From Desulfosarcina sp. BuS5 (GTDB taxonomy: Bacteria; Desulfobacterota; Desulfobacteria; Desulfobacterales; BuS5), in contig NZ_CP087952.1 of the NCBI RefSeq assembly GCF_028752835.1, positions 1,097,041-1,161,040 of the forward strand: 64,000 nt of DNA. The letters are read 5' to 3'. Positions within the stretch are counted from its first letter, which is position 1. The number at the start of each line of letters is the position of its first letter. The position numbers and the translations under genes were made by a program. The notes beneath the pieces are model-generated. The model did not search any database and was not told the origin of the DNA. It was given only the letters and a program-made list of their open reading frames with translations. Shown here in pieces: positions 10,024-18,374 of the stretch.

Positions 10024-10533
10024 TTACTGTTGGAGTGTATATTTGGAGAGGAGACTCTCTTTCCAATAATTATTTTTGGGGTTTGAGAAAAAGGCTTTAA
10101 AGAGTTTCAGGCTCTCCTCACGCAATATCCCCGGAACTATAGAAATCGTACTTTGTTTATAAAGAGGCCGGAGTTTACTGAGATTGCAGTTTGCGCCGCC
10201 GCCCATTATATCCTCATAAGCATAGACTATTCGGCCTGTTCTACTTAATATAATTGCACCGAAGCACATGAGGCATGGCTCAAGTGTGCAGAAAAGAGTT
10301 GTTTTGAGTCTATCTATGCTCCGGCCAAGATCAACAGAATCTCTTAAACATATCATCTCGGCATGATCTATTTCATTAGTCGTTCCTCCTGATGTGCCTT
10401 TTCTATAACCTGTTGCAATTATTTCGTTCTCATACACCATCACTGCCCCTACCGGGAATTCGCCATATGAGAGCGCTTCTTTCGCAAGTTGCAGAGCTTT
10501 TTTCATAAAGAAATTATCATCTAAATCGGTCAT
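10024..10533 (-). CDS. Nucleoside/tRNA adenosine deaminase family protein
   Basis: Zinc-dependent deaminase of the cytidine/deoxycytidylate deaminase superfamily, about 169 residues. Motifs seen: the zinc ligand and proton shuttle DHAEMICL (HAE) and PCLMC (PCxxC). N-terminal FFMKKALQLAKEALSYGEFPVGAVMV is TadA-like, and TadA converts A34 to inosine in tRNA-Arg. The region after PCLMC (GGGANCNL, PLYKQSTI) is less typical of TadA, so a guanine or other nucleoside deaminase is possible. The ATG at 10533 is preferred over 10569 because the family's N-terminus begins there. Confidence 0.8.
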   Translation of the reverse strand: MTDLDDNFFMKKALQLAKEALSYGEFPVGAVMVYENEIIATGYRKGTSGGTTNEIDHAEMICLRDSVDLGRSIDRLKTTLFCTLEPCLMCFGAIILSRTGRIVYAYEDIMGGGANCNLSKLRPLYKQSTISIVPGILREESLKLFKAFFSNPKNNYWKESLLSKYTLQQ

Positions 10534-10556
10534 CGTCCAAAATCCAACGCTTTGTG

Positions 10557-10740
10557 AATTGTCAGCCAATTATGGCATATATATTGCTTTCTTTTCCAAT
10601 AATTATACACATCTTCAATATATTACTGATGCCGGTAATATCAAGTTTTATTTTTTATAGTCCCATTGCTATATTCGTTCATCAAATCTCATCAGTGAAG
10701 CACTTTCTGCACCACCGTCCCGGTTTACGCGCACGGTTTC
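10557..10740. repeat. Left duplicated block flanking the toxin-antitoxin pair
   Basis: Two segments recur on the other side of the toxin-antitoxin pair. The first, about 10557-10590 (core ATGGCATATATATTGCTTTC), matches 11599-11630. The second, about 10668-10740 (core TTCATCAAATCTCA), matches 11526-11598 at roughly 80 percent. The order of the two is swapped between sides. Confidence 0.7.
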
Positions 10741-10760
10741 ATAGTTTAGATATTTTAAAA

Positions 10761-10806
10761 TTGACAATATGTTTTCCTTACCATATTGTATTATTGTAAG
10801 GAAAAC
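10761..10806 (+). promoter_or_regulatory. Promoter and operator of the toxin-antitoxin operon
   Basis: TTGACA (10761-10766) and TATTGT (10784-10789) are 17 bases apart. A perfect 11-bp inverted repeat, GTTTTCCTTAC at 10771-10781 and GTAAGGAAAAC at 10796-10806, overlaps the spacer and -10 region. This is the expected architecture for autorepression by the AbrB-type antitoxin. Confidence 0.7.
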
Positions 10807-10833
10807 ATTGTAGCGTAAAGGGAGGGAAAAACC

Positions 10834-11067
10834 ATGCAATCGGTCATTACTTCAAAGTTTCAAACCACTATTCCGAAAGGAGTACGAGAAAACCTTAAGC
10901 TTACTGTTAAAGATACTCTGGAATGGAAAATCGAGCACGGCAAGATAGTTGTAATTCCTGTTCAAAAAAGATTTTTAAACTATAAAAATTCGATAAAAAC
11001 AGGTGCTGGTAAAATTGAAGAAGATATCATATTATCTCATGATAAACGGATGGAAAAATATCTGTGA
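10834..11067 (+). CDS. AbrB/MazE-type antitoxin
   Basis: 77-residue protein whose first 45 residues form a SpoVT-AbrB swapped-hairpin DNA-binding domain: MQSVITSKFQTTIPKGVREN, then LEWKIEHGKIVVIPV. The C-terminal half is charged and would wrap the toxin. Strong ribosome-binding site AGGGAGG upstream. Its last codons overlap the toxin start by four bases (GTGA), so translation is coupled. It should repress the palindromic promoter at 10761-10806 alone or with the toxin. Confidence 0.85.
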   Translation: MQSVITSKFQTTIPKGVRENLKLTVKDTLEWKIEHGKIVVIPVQKRFLNYKNSIKTGAGKIEEDIILSHDKRMEKYL

Positions 11068-11471
11068 AAAAATATATTATAGATACAAATGCGCTGATAT
11101 CTTTTGTTACGGATAGAAACCAGGAACAGCAGGTAAAAATAGATAAGCTCTTTAATGATGCTGCCCGTCTAAGAATTATGGTGCTTTGCCCACAAAATGT
11201 TTTGACTGAGTTTGTTTATGTAATGGATACAGTTTATCAAATCCCAAAATCTGAAATAAGCAAAATAGTTCGGGATTTTATCGATATGCCGGGTATTGAA
11301 GTGGTTCATGATCTTAACATGAAAACCCTTATATCCTATTGGCCTGAGGTTTTTAAAGATTATGGTGACGCTATCATCGCAACGCTTTGTAAAAATACCA
11401 AAGGGTCTTTAATTGTAACATTTGATCGTAAATTCAGGGCAAAATTGAAAAAAATAGGTCTATCCACCTGA
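11064..11471 (+). CDS. PIN-domain ribonuclease toxin (VapC-like)
   Basis: 135-residue PIN domain. Expected acidic catalytic residues are present: Asp in IIDTNALISF near the N-terminus, Glu in LTEFVYVM, Asp in DYGDAIIATL and Asp in TFDRKF near the C-terminus. Members cleave tRNA or rRNA as toxins. Start is GTG, overlapping the antitoxin stop. Pairing with an AbrB-type antitoxin is common for VapBC systems. The whole pair sits between duplicated intergenic sequence, suggesting it was gained together with, or within, a repeat. Confidence 0.85.
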   Translation: MKKYIIDTNALISFVTDRNQEQQVKIDKLFNDAARLRIMVLCPQNVLTEFVYVMDTVYQIPKSEISKIVRDFIDMPGIEVVHDLNMKTLISYWPEVFKDYGDAIIATLCKNTKGSLIVTFDRKFRAKLKKIGLST

Positions 11472-11525
11472 ACCCTCCCACGACTCATACTATAGTTCAA
11501 AACACCACGGGCATATAGTTTAGCA

Positions 11526-11630
11526 TATTTCTGTATTCATTCATCAAATCTCACCAGTAAAGCACTTTCCTCACCAACGTCCCGGTTCATGCTTTTGTCA
11601 GGCAACCATGGCATATATATTGCTTTCTCG
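11526..11630. repeat. Right duplicated block flanking the toxin-antitoxin pair
   Basis: Counterpart of 10557-10740 with the two segments adjacent and in opposite order: 11526-11598 then 11599-11630. The kinase relic's open frame begins directly after it, at 11634, so this repeat marks where that gene lost its 5' end. Confidence 0.65.
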
Positions 11631-11633
11631 TAA

Positions 11634-12262
11634 TTACAGATATGGAAAGATTTCTTGCCCAAAAAAAGTTGGAGGAGTTTTCTTGAGGTGATCCTGGTAT
11701 CACGAGAGGCTTTGATCAATGCCGCAGTGCATGGAGCCAAATTGAATTATGATAAAACTGTCAAGTTTGAACTGCGGATTGAACCGGCCGGCCTGGTAAT
11801 GGAGATTGGCATCCTTCATAAACCATAAAAAGTAGTTTACACTTTTTGAAAACGATATTTGATTGTATTAACTATTTACTGATAAGGGACTTCCCTTATA
11901 ATGAATTTGATAGAGTAAGCATTTTAGCCCTGAAAGGGCGTGACATAAGAATCGCCACCATTATGTCACGCCCTTTCAGGGCTCTAATTTATTAGACATA
12001 TCACCCAGGGCGCTGCCCTGGGTGATATGTCTAACCCCCTTCAGGGTTTTTGACTAAAGTGTAAACTAAATTTGAAGGATGCCTGGAGATTGAAGATAAT
12101 GGCCCGGGCTTTGACTGGCAAGGCCGCCTGAAAAAGGAACGGCCGGGCAGAGATGTTTCCGGCAGAGGTTTGTATATCATGAAAACCTATTGTGATGAAA
12201 TTTTATATAATGAAGCAGGCAACAGGTTGACACTTATGAAAAAAATTGAACAAAAACAATAA
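11634..12262 (+). pseudogene. Serine-kinase/anti-sigma factor (RsbW-like HATPase), disrupted
   Basis: Two in-frame pieces of a HATPase_c_2 domain. The left piece contains the N-box (SREALINAAVHGAK) and ends VMEI; the right piece begins EDNGPGFDWQG (G1 box) and contains GRGLYIMKTYCDE (G2 box) with stop at 12260-12262. Removing 11808-12083 plus one copy of the 8-bp duplication joins them exactly as LVMEI-EDNGPGFDW. The 5' end is also missing: an in-frame stop lies at 11631-11633 at the repeat junction and no good start follows. Such kinases phosphorylate STAS antagonists, and the STAS gene follows directly. The gene is almost certainly non-functional. Confidence 0.88.
11808..12083. mobile_element. 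276-bp palindromic miniature element inserted in kinase gene
   Basis: Terminal inverted repeats GGCATCCTTCA/TGAAGGATGCC are flanked by an 8-bp target duplication TGGAGATT (11800-11807 and 12084-12091). A second inverted pair (GTTTACACTTT / AAAGTGTAAAC) lies inside. The centre holds three perfect hairpins: 8-bp arms near 11882-11899, 23-bp arms 11926-11948/11961-11983, and 20-bp arms 11992-12011/12015-12034. There is no coding capacity. GGC ends with an 8-bp duplication resemble those of the IS1595 group, so mobilisation by such a transposase is an inference. Confidence 0.9.
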
Positions 12263-12280
12263 AGCCGGCAGGAGGAAAGT

Positions 12281-12577
12281 ATGGGCGGAACAGCAGCAAA
12301 AACAGTTACACCGGGTATGGATATTGTGGCATCCATGGCGGAAGAATTCAGAGCTGAACTTCTTAAGTCCGTTGAAGGGGGCGTCAAGGAATTGACTGCA
12401 GACCTTGATGGTGTCAGGATGGTCGATTCGGTTGGGCTGGGGGTTTTGATCGCTGCTCATAACAGCTTGCAAAAGAATGATGGAGTATTCATCGTAATCA
12501 ATGCTTCGGAAGATATTTATAAACTGTTTAAGGTTATGCGGCTTGATCGGCATTTTGAAGTTAAAATGGCTGAATGA
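12281..12577 (+). CDS. STAS-domain anti-sigma factor antagonist
   Basis: 98-residue single STAS domain. The conserved loop ADLDGVRMVDSVGLGVLIAA contains the DSxGLG motif whose serine is phosphorylated in SpoIIAA/RsbV-type proteins. A GGAGGAAAG ribosome-binding site precedes the ATG. It lies immediately behind the broken RsbW-like kinase gene, its presumed phosphorylating partner, and upstream of cheA. Whether the protein still cycles between phosphorylated and free states is doubtful given the kinase damage. Confidence 0.88.
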   Translation: MGGTAAKTVTPGMDIVASMAEEFRAELLKSVEGGVKELTADLDGVRMVDSVGLGVLIAAHNSLQKNDGVFIVINASEDIYKLFKVMRLDRHFEVKMAE

Positions 12578-12624
12578 TTACGAATCAAAGGTATTTTTTT
12601 GATCAGGGAGGAAGCGGATAAGCT

Positions 12625-12759
12625 ATGGGATATGAAAAAATAAAAAAAAATTTAGGCAAGATGGCACGTTTTCTTGTTGAAATGGCGATTATGGAGTTGA
12701 CTGCTCTGGCGTTTTTAATGGTCATTTTCGTAACTTGGGCTGATTCAGTTAAATTTTAA
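12625..12759 (+). CDS. Small single-pass membrane protein (44 aa)
   Basis: Short open frame with an AGGGAGG ribosome-binding stretch upstream and the right spacing to fit between the STAS gene and cheA. The N-terminus is basic (MGYEKIKKNLGKMARF), followed by a hydrophobic segment (LTALAFLMVIFVTWA) able to span the membrane. It resembles no family I can name. Function unknown; position suggests a role, or historical role, with the STAS/chemotaxis cluster. Confidence 0.5.
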   Translation: MGYEKIKKNLGKMARFLVEMAIMELTALAFLMVIFVTWADSVKF

Positions 12760-12801
12760 TTTCAAAAGGTCAGTTTTTGTAATTTTTTAAGGAGCATAAT
12801 C

Positions 12802-13335
12802 ATGAGCATTGAAAATGATGAAACCCTGCAGATTTATATTGAAGAATCTCTGGAACATCTGGCGGACATAGAAAATGATTTCCTTGCCATAGAGGAGAAC
12901 GGTGCTGATATAGATGAAGATATGGTTAACAAGGTTTATCGCGCCGCACATTCCATTAAGGGCGGGGCAGGTTTTATGGGGCTGACCAATATCAAGGATC
13001 TGACCCATGAGATGGAGAATATTTTGGGCAAGATCAGGAGCCGCGAGATGATCCCCAACCCTGAGATTATTAATATTCTGCTGCTGGCCTCCGATGCTTT
13101 GCGAAACCTGATCAATGATGTGTTTAATAGCAATGATATAGATATCTCGGAACATCTTGATGCGCTCAGGGGCATTCTTGCAGGCTCTTTGCCTGAAGAA
13201 GAAAAGGAGAGCGTGGAGAATATTGTGGATATATCTTTTCCGAATGGGAGAAGCGTTTTTAGTGTTACTGAATATGGGATTGCGGCTCCCCGGAAGGAAG
13301 GCAAGTTTATATACCTGGTTGAATATGACCTGATT
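12802..13335 (+). pseudogene. cheA: cheA 5' fragment (HPt domain), split by an IS
   Basis: Encodes the phosphotransfer domain of the chemotaxis kinase CheA: ESLEHLADIENDFL, then the phosphorylation site YRAAHSIKGGAGFMGL with the accepting histidine at residue 50. Native sequence runs to YLVEYDLI at 13335; beyond that the frame enters IS DNA and stops at 13398. The 9-bp duplication GACCTGATT (13327-13335) marks the insertion. Joining to 15651 restores the frame as VEYDLI-HDVHQKNKNP. A ribosome-binding site (AAGGAG) precedes the ATG. The fragment could still be made as an HPt protein with about 20 foreign residues. Confidence 0.9.
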
Positions 13336-13404
13336 TGGGGTGTCCAAAAACTCAGTTTTGTGGCTACTTTTTTTGCTCAACTTTTGGCCCTATCATGAGT
13401 GCGA

Positions 13405-13710
13405 TTAATATCTTGGCACATTGTTGGGGTCATGAAATGCAGCATTAAAATTATCTTCCCCAACCAAATCCCGGCATTCTTTGCACTCCTGCCATATCCC
13501 TGAATGGCTGTTATTGTAATGAAAATGGCAGAGACCCTCGTGCTCGTGATGATATTGGCAATAATCTCCACCTTTTATAGATGCAAAAGAAGTGTCACAG
13601 CAAATCCATTGGTCACAACATTTTGTTTTTATTAAAGGAACAGAATCGTTTCCACAAAAGCTACAATGTTTGCCAGGGATTATTTTTGCTTGCAATCTAT
13701 CATATGTCAT
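13405..13710 (-). CDS. Cys/His-rich passenger protein of the IS
   Basis: 101-residue protein rich in potential zinc ligands: CSFCGN, TKCCDQWICCD, CQYHHEHEGLCHFHYN and QECKECRD. The spacing suggests two or three zinc-binding knuckles, but no exact family is recognised. It lies wholly inside the insertion sequence and runs opposite to the transposase, so it is a passenger or accessory protein, not part of the chemotaxis cluster. The start MTYDRLQAKI at 13710 has no strong ribosome-binding site. Confidence 0.6.
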   Translation of the reverse strand: MTYDRLQAKIIPGKHCSFCGNDSVPLIKTKCCDQWICCDTSFASIKGGDYCQYHHEHEGLCHFHYNNSHSGIWQECKECRDLVGEDNFNAAFHDPNNVPRY

Positions 13711-13834
13711 TCAGGCACCTTCAATATTTTCAGTAAAATTTGCGTAGACCATAACAAAATGCCGTCAATAATTCAAAATTGCTGATTGAAAAAAATTATT
13801 ATTCCCTATATATTCAAATATTTTAACCAAAAAG

Positions 13835-15486
13835 ATGGTTATTGCTATGAGTAAAGTTTCAAAATTAAAAAAAGTAGAACTGCCTGGAAAGACAAAGCAG
13901 TTGATCGTACTCGTATAATTAAGTATCAGAAAGCTGAGCTGAAACGTACTAAAAATGAACGAAATAAATACAAGTCTGAACTCCGGAAAAATAGACAAGA
14001 ATTAGAACAAGAACGTAAAAAGAACACATTGTCGGTTAATAGTAAGGAGGAATTGATTTTTATTTCTTTACGCCTATTTTTGGTCGGACACGTTGGATTC
14101 AGAGCAATATCAAGAATGTTTGGCATTTTACAAGCATACCTTGGGATAACCAAAATACCGTGCCCTCAAACGATCATTAACTGGGTCACCAGATATTCAC
14201 TATCAAAAATCTGGAACTATAAAGGGCTTTCTTCTGTTTCTTTTGATATGGATAAGATTGTAAATGGTGCTATTTGGATGATAGATACCTCAATAGCATT
14301 GGGAGCTGGTAAAATTCTTGCTATTTTGGAGCTTAGAACTGATCATTTTAAAAATCATGAAGGTGCTCCAACTCTTGAAAACATCAATTGTGTAGCAATT
14401 TCAGTGGCGAAATCATGGACTGGAGAATCCATTGCAAATTTTTTACAAAAGGTGATTCTCATCACCGGAAAACCTGCTGCATATTTGAAAGACGGAGGAA
14501 TGGACCTCATGAAAGGTGTCAGACTCCTAAATGAAAGAGGATTTTCAAGTTTCTCCATTGATGATATTTCTCATGTTGTTGCCAATCTATTAAAAAAAGA
14601 ATATACAAAACATCCTTCGTATGACTGTTTTATCTCTGCTTGCGGACAAGCCTCAAAAAAATTTAAGCAAACAGTACTTGCATTTTTTGCACCCCCAAAG
14701 GTTTCGACAAAAGCTCGATTCATGAATATTCATCGAATGGTGAAATGGGCTGAAATGGTTCTTAAGCACTCACCACGGGGGCGAGTTTCAAAGGACTCTG
14801 TAGTTTCAAAACTTAGGAATTATCTTGGTAAACTTCCTGAATATAAACAGTTTATCAAGCGATTTCTTCGTGATGCATCTCCTCTTTTAAAAAGCCAGGA
14901 AATTCTTAAAGCTCAAGGCTTGAATATGAAAACCTACAAAGAGTGCAAAGAACTTTTAAAAAATATCCCTCAAAGCTCTCAAGTACGTATCGGTTTTATT
15001 ACCTGGATGGAAAAACAATTAATAGTCGCTGAATCATTGGGCATGGGCAATACTGGAATGCCTATTTGTTCTGATAATATTGAATCCCTGTTTGGACTTG
15101 GTAAAACACATGGTACAGGAGAAGTAAAAGATGCAAACCGAATTGCACTTCGTTTACCGGCTTTTTGCGGATCTGTGAATAGAGAATCCGTTCGGATGGC
15201 AATGGGCGTTACAGTAAAGGAACAACAGGAAGTTGAAAATAAGTTGTTGTCTTTAACTCGGCAGCGCCGAAAAATTTTACCAACCCCCGGAAGCCTTACA
15301 GATAGTTTGTCAACTGAGTTTGACTGTGGTTTAACTCTTCTACCGGTGCCAAAAAATGATGAAAAATCAAAAGATGTAACTGATATTACAGCAAATTTTG
15401 AACAATTAGGTGGGCCCGTAAATAAGTTTACAAAACAACCTTATGCGCCCAATAATGCTGAATATAATAACCGTGCCGCAGCTTAA
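13835..15486 (+). CDS. DDE transposase with probable -1 frameshift at an A7 run
   Basis: The main frame, open from 13855, encodes a coiled, basic N-terminal region, then the catalytic part. Candidate DDE residues are in AIWMIDTSIALGAGKIL, LKDGGMDLMKGVRLL and CSDNIESLFGLGKTHG. No in-frame ATG precedes the basic region. An ATG at 13835 (or 13847) in the other frame starts MSKVSKLKK and meets seven A residues (13867-13873); a -1 slip there joins it to SRTAWKDKAVDRTRI, giving a continuous N-terminus of about 550 residues. This may be programmed frameshifting or a disabling indel. A TTG start at 14029 is the alternative and would lose the coiled N-terminus. Confidence 0.75.
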
Positions 15487-15566
15487 TAAGCATTTGTTTG
15501 ACCACATTCAAATATAAATAATGGGTATTATCAACATGTTAATGCTTTGTTTATAAATGGAGCAAA

Positions 15567-18287
15567 TTGACATACATAACTTATATTCTGAAGGGGGGGC
15601 CAAATCCTGAGCAAGCTAATTATGGGGATTTAGACACCCCAGACCTGATTCATGATGTTCACCAAAAGAACAAGAATCCTCTTGATGTGCTGAATGAAAT
15701 GCAACAGTGCGGTGATATTTTAGAGAGCAAGATAGATGTGGAAGCAGTCGGGGATCTTGAAGAGGGTGAACCTTCCACCCGTCTTCCGTTTCTGGTTCTA
15801 TTTGCCACTATTTTGAAACCAGACGATATTAACGCGCTGTTTGAAATAGATGAAGAACATATCTATCTCCTTGCCGAAGACCTGACCATAAGGCCGCTGT
15901 CTGAACCAGAACCTGCTGAGCAGGAAGAAGTTCCGCCTGTGATTCAGGCTGAACCTGCGCCTGTAGAAGCTGCCAAAGAAGCTGAACCTGCGATCGTAGT
16001 AAAAGCAGTAAAAAAAGTTGAACCTGCGTCTGGAAAAGCTCCTCAAAAAAAGAAAGCCGTTCCTCCCAAAAATCCAGTTGTGGCTGATACCAGTCTCAGG
16101 GTTCATGTCAGCCTGCTCGATTCTTTAATGACCCTGGCAGGAGAACTTGTACTCAGCCGAAACCAGTTGCTCCAGTCCGGGGCGGCAGATGATAAAAGTG
16201 GCCTGGAGAGTGCCTGTCAGAGGATTGATATGATTACTTCCGAACTCCAGGAAGCCATCATGAAAACCAGGATGCAGGCAGTGGGCAATGTTTTCAGCAA
16301 GTTTCCAAGAGTCGTGCGAGATCTGGCAAGAAACCTGGGCAAAGAAATAGAGCTGGAAGTCGAAGGGCAAGAGGTTGAACTTGATAAAACCATCATCGAG
16401 GGGATCGGAGATCCTCTGACTCATCTGGTCAGAAATTCTGTTGATCACGGGATTGAAACTCCGGATGTGCGCCGTAAGGCAGGTAAGGAAACTACCGGCA
16501 GGGTAGAATTAAGAGCCTTTCACGAAGCCGGACAGGTCAACATCGAGATCCGGGATGACGGCAAAGGGCTGGACGGGAATAAGCTGGCCGGATTGGCAAT
16601 TGATAAAGGTCTCTTAACAGAAGATCAGGCGACCGCCATGTCGGATAAGGAAAAAATGAATCTGATTTTTATGCCGGGATTTTCAACAGCAAAAGAAGTA
16701 ACAGATGTCTCCGGACGCGGAGTAGGCATGGACGTGGTCAAGACCAATCTAGATAAACTTGGCGGTGTAGTCGATATTGATTCTGAAGTCGGCAAAGGGA
16801 CAATCATCAGGATCAAGCTCCCGCTTACTCTGGCGATTATTCCCAGCCAGTTGATCAGCGCCGGAGGAGAGCGCTATGCCATTCCCCAGGTAAATATGGA
16901 GGAGCTTTTAAGGATTCCGGCGGCCCAGGTTAAAGACCGGATAGAGAAAGTGGGCGATGCCGAGGTGGTGCGCCTGCGCGGCAACTTGCTGCCACTGATC
17001 AAACTGGCCGATGTAATAGGCATAGAGTCAATTTATACTGATTCTGCAGACGGGCTTGAGATGCCTGACCGCAGACAAAATATAGCCGACCGGAGATCAA
17101 AAAAGAGTCCTGAATATTCTGAAACCAGCCCTGACGAAATAGTTGATCAGAACAACCAGCCAATCTCCAGAGCTTCGAGCGATCGCCGCTATCATGCCGA
17201 CAGCGCTTTGAATATTGTCGTGGTCTCCACCGGAACCATGAAATACGGGCTTGTGGTGGACAGTCTGCACGATTCCGAAGAGATAGTTGTCAAGCCGCTT
17301 GGACGGCATTTGAAACATTGCAAGGGCTATGCCGGGGCTACAATCATGGGCGACGGACGGGTTGCCTTGATCCTTGATGTAGCAGGACTTTCCAGGATGG
17401 CGGAGCTGAATTCCGTGGAAGTGGCAGAGCGGGCATCCGAAGTGCATGAGGAGGAGTTGAAAACAGGTAAAGATATTCAATCCCTGCTTATGTTCAGGAA
17501 CGCGGAGGATGAGCAGTTTTCCGTGCCACTGGGTCTTGTCTCCCGCATAGAAAAGATTAAACGGGATACCATTGAAGAAGTGGGCGGCAAAAGGGTGATG
17601 CAATACAGGGAGATGAGCCTGCCGCTTTTATCCATAGAAGATGTGGCCGCAGTCAAGCCTGTTGCGGATATCGAGAACCTGCTGGTGATTGTATTTACCA
17701 TAGCGGGCAAAGAGATGGGACTTCTGGCCACCAGTCCGGTTGATGCTGCTGATGTTGCCGCTGCTTTTGATGACAGCACCCTGAAACAGACCGGTATCAT
17801 GGGCTCGGCTATTATCGACGGCTGCACAACCCAGATGGTTGATATCTTTGAACTTGTTGAGACCATGCATCCTGAATGGTTTGAAGAACGTGAAGTTGTT
17901 CAAACTGAAGCCGGCGAAGCCGCCACCATTCTATATGCCGAGGATTCAAATTTTTTCCGAACCCAGGTAAAGGGTTTTCTGAAAGAGGAAGGCTATAATG
18001 TAACCGAAGCGGAAGACGGTGAAATAGCCTGGAACCTGCTTTGCGAACGCGGCAAAGAGATAGACCTGGTTGTAACGGATATTGAAATGCCGAATATGAA
18101 TGGTTTTGAGTTTGCAAAAAAAATCAAACAGGATGAACGTTTTAAGCATCTCCCGGTTATCGCCATGACAACCCTGGCCGGTGAGGAGGATATCGCCAAA
18201 GGACGGGAAATCGGAATTGACGCTTACCAGATTAAACTGGACAAGGAACAATTGCTGGAAAGTATTCATGGTTACTTGAGTAAATAA
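15567..18287 (+). pseudogene. cheA: cheA 3' fragment (kinase, CheW-like and receiver domains)
   Basis: Native sequence starts at 15642; the preceding 25 codons are IS end sequence. Seen in order: an Ala/Pro/Glu-rich linker, the dimerisation helices (LLDSLMTLAGELVLSRNQLL), the ATPase domain with N-box LVRNSVDHGIE, G1 DDGKGLDG and G2 GRGVGMDVV, two CheW-like domains, and a C-terminal receiver (LYAEDSNFFRTQVK, VTDIEMPNMNG with the phospho-acceptor Asp). Intact CheA would be about 1056 residues. A TTG at 15567 with GGAG four bases upstream could start an HPt-less protein from within the IS. All catalytic boxes remain intact. Confidence 0.88.
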
Positions 18288-18374
18288 ATATCGATTCCCA
18301 CGCTGGAGAGAGAAAACGAGAAAAATTAATTATCTGACAATCTATATATTTACTTATTTTTGAAGAAGGAGAAT

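Larger units (their letters stand above)
13336..15641 (+). mobile_element. 2.3-kb insertion sequence in cheA
   Basis: Ends TGGGGTGTC and GACACCCCA form inverted repeats (TGGGGTGTCyAAA extended). They are flanked by a perfect 9-bp target duplication GACCTGATT (13327-13335, 15642-15650). The element carries a DDE transposase on the plus strand and a cysteine/histidine-rich passenger gene on the minus strand. I cannot assign it to a named IS family from sequence alone. Confidence 0.93.

Noticed and set aside
15567-15641. TTG start as the natural beginning of cheA.
   Set aside because: The first 25 codons lie within the IS; the 9-bp duplication and frame joining show the true gene begins at 12802.
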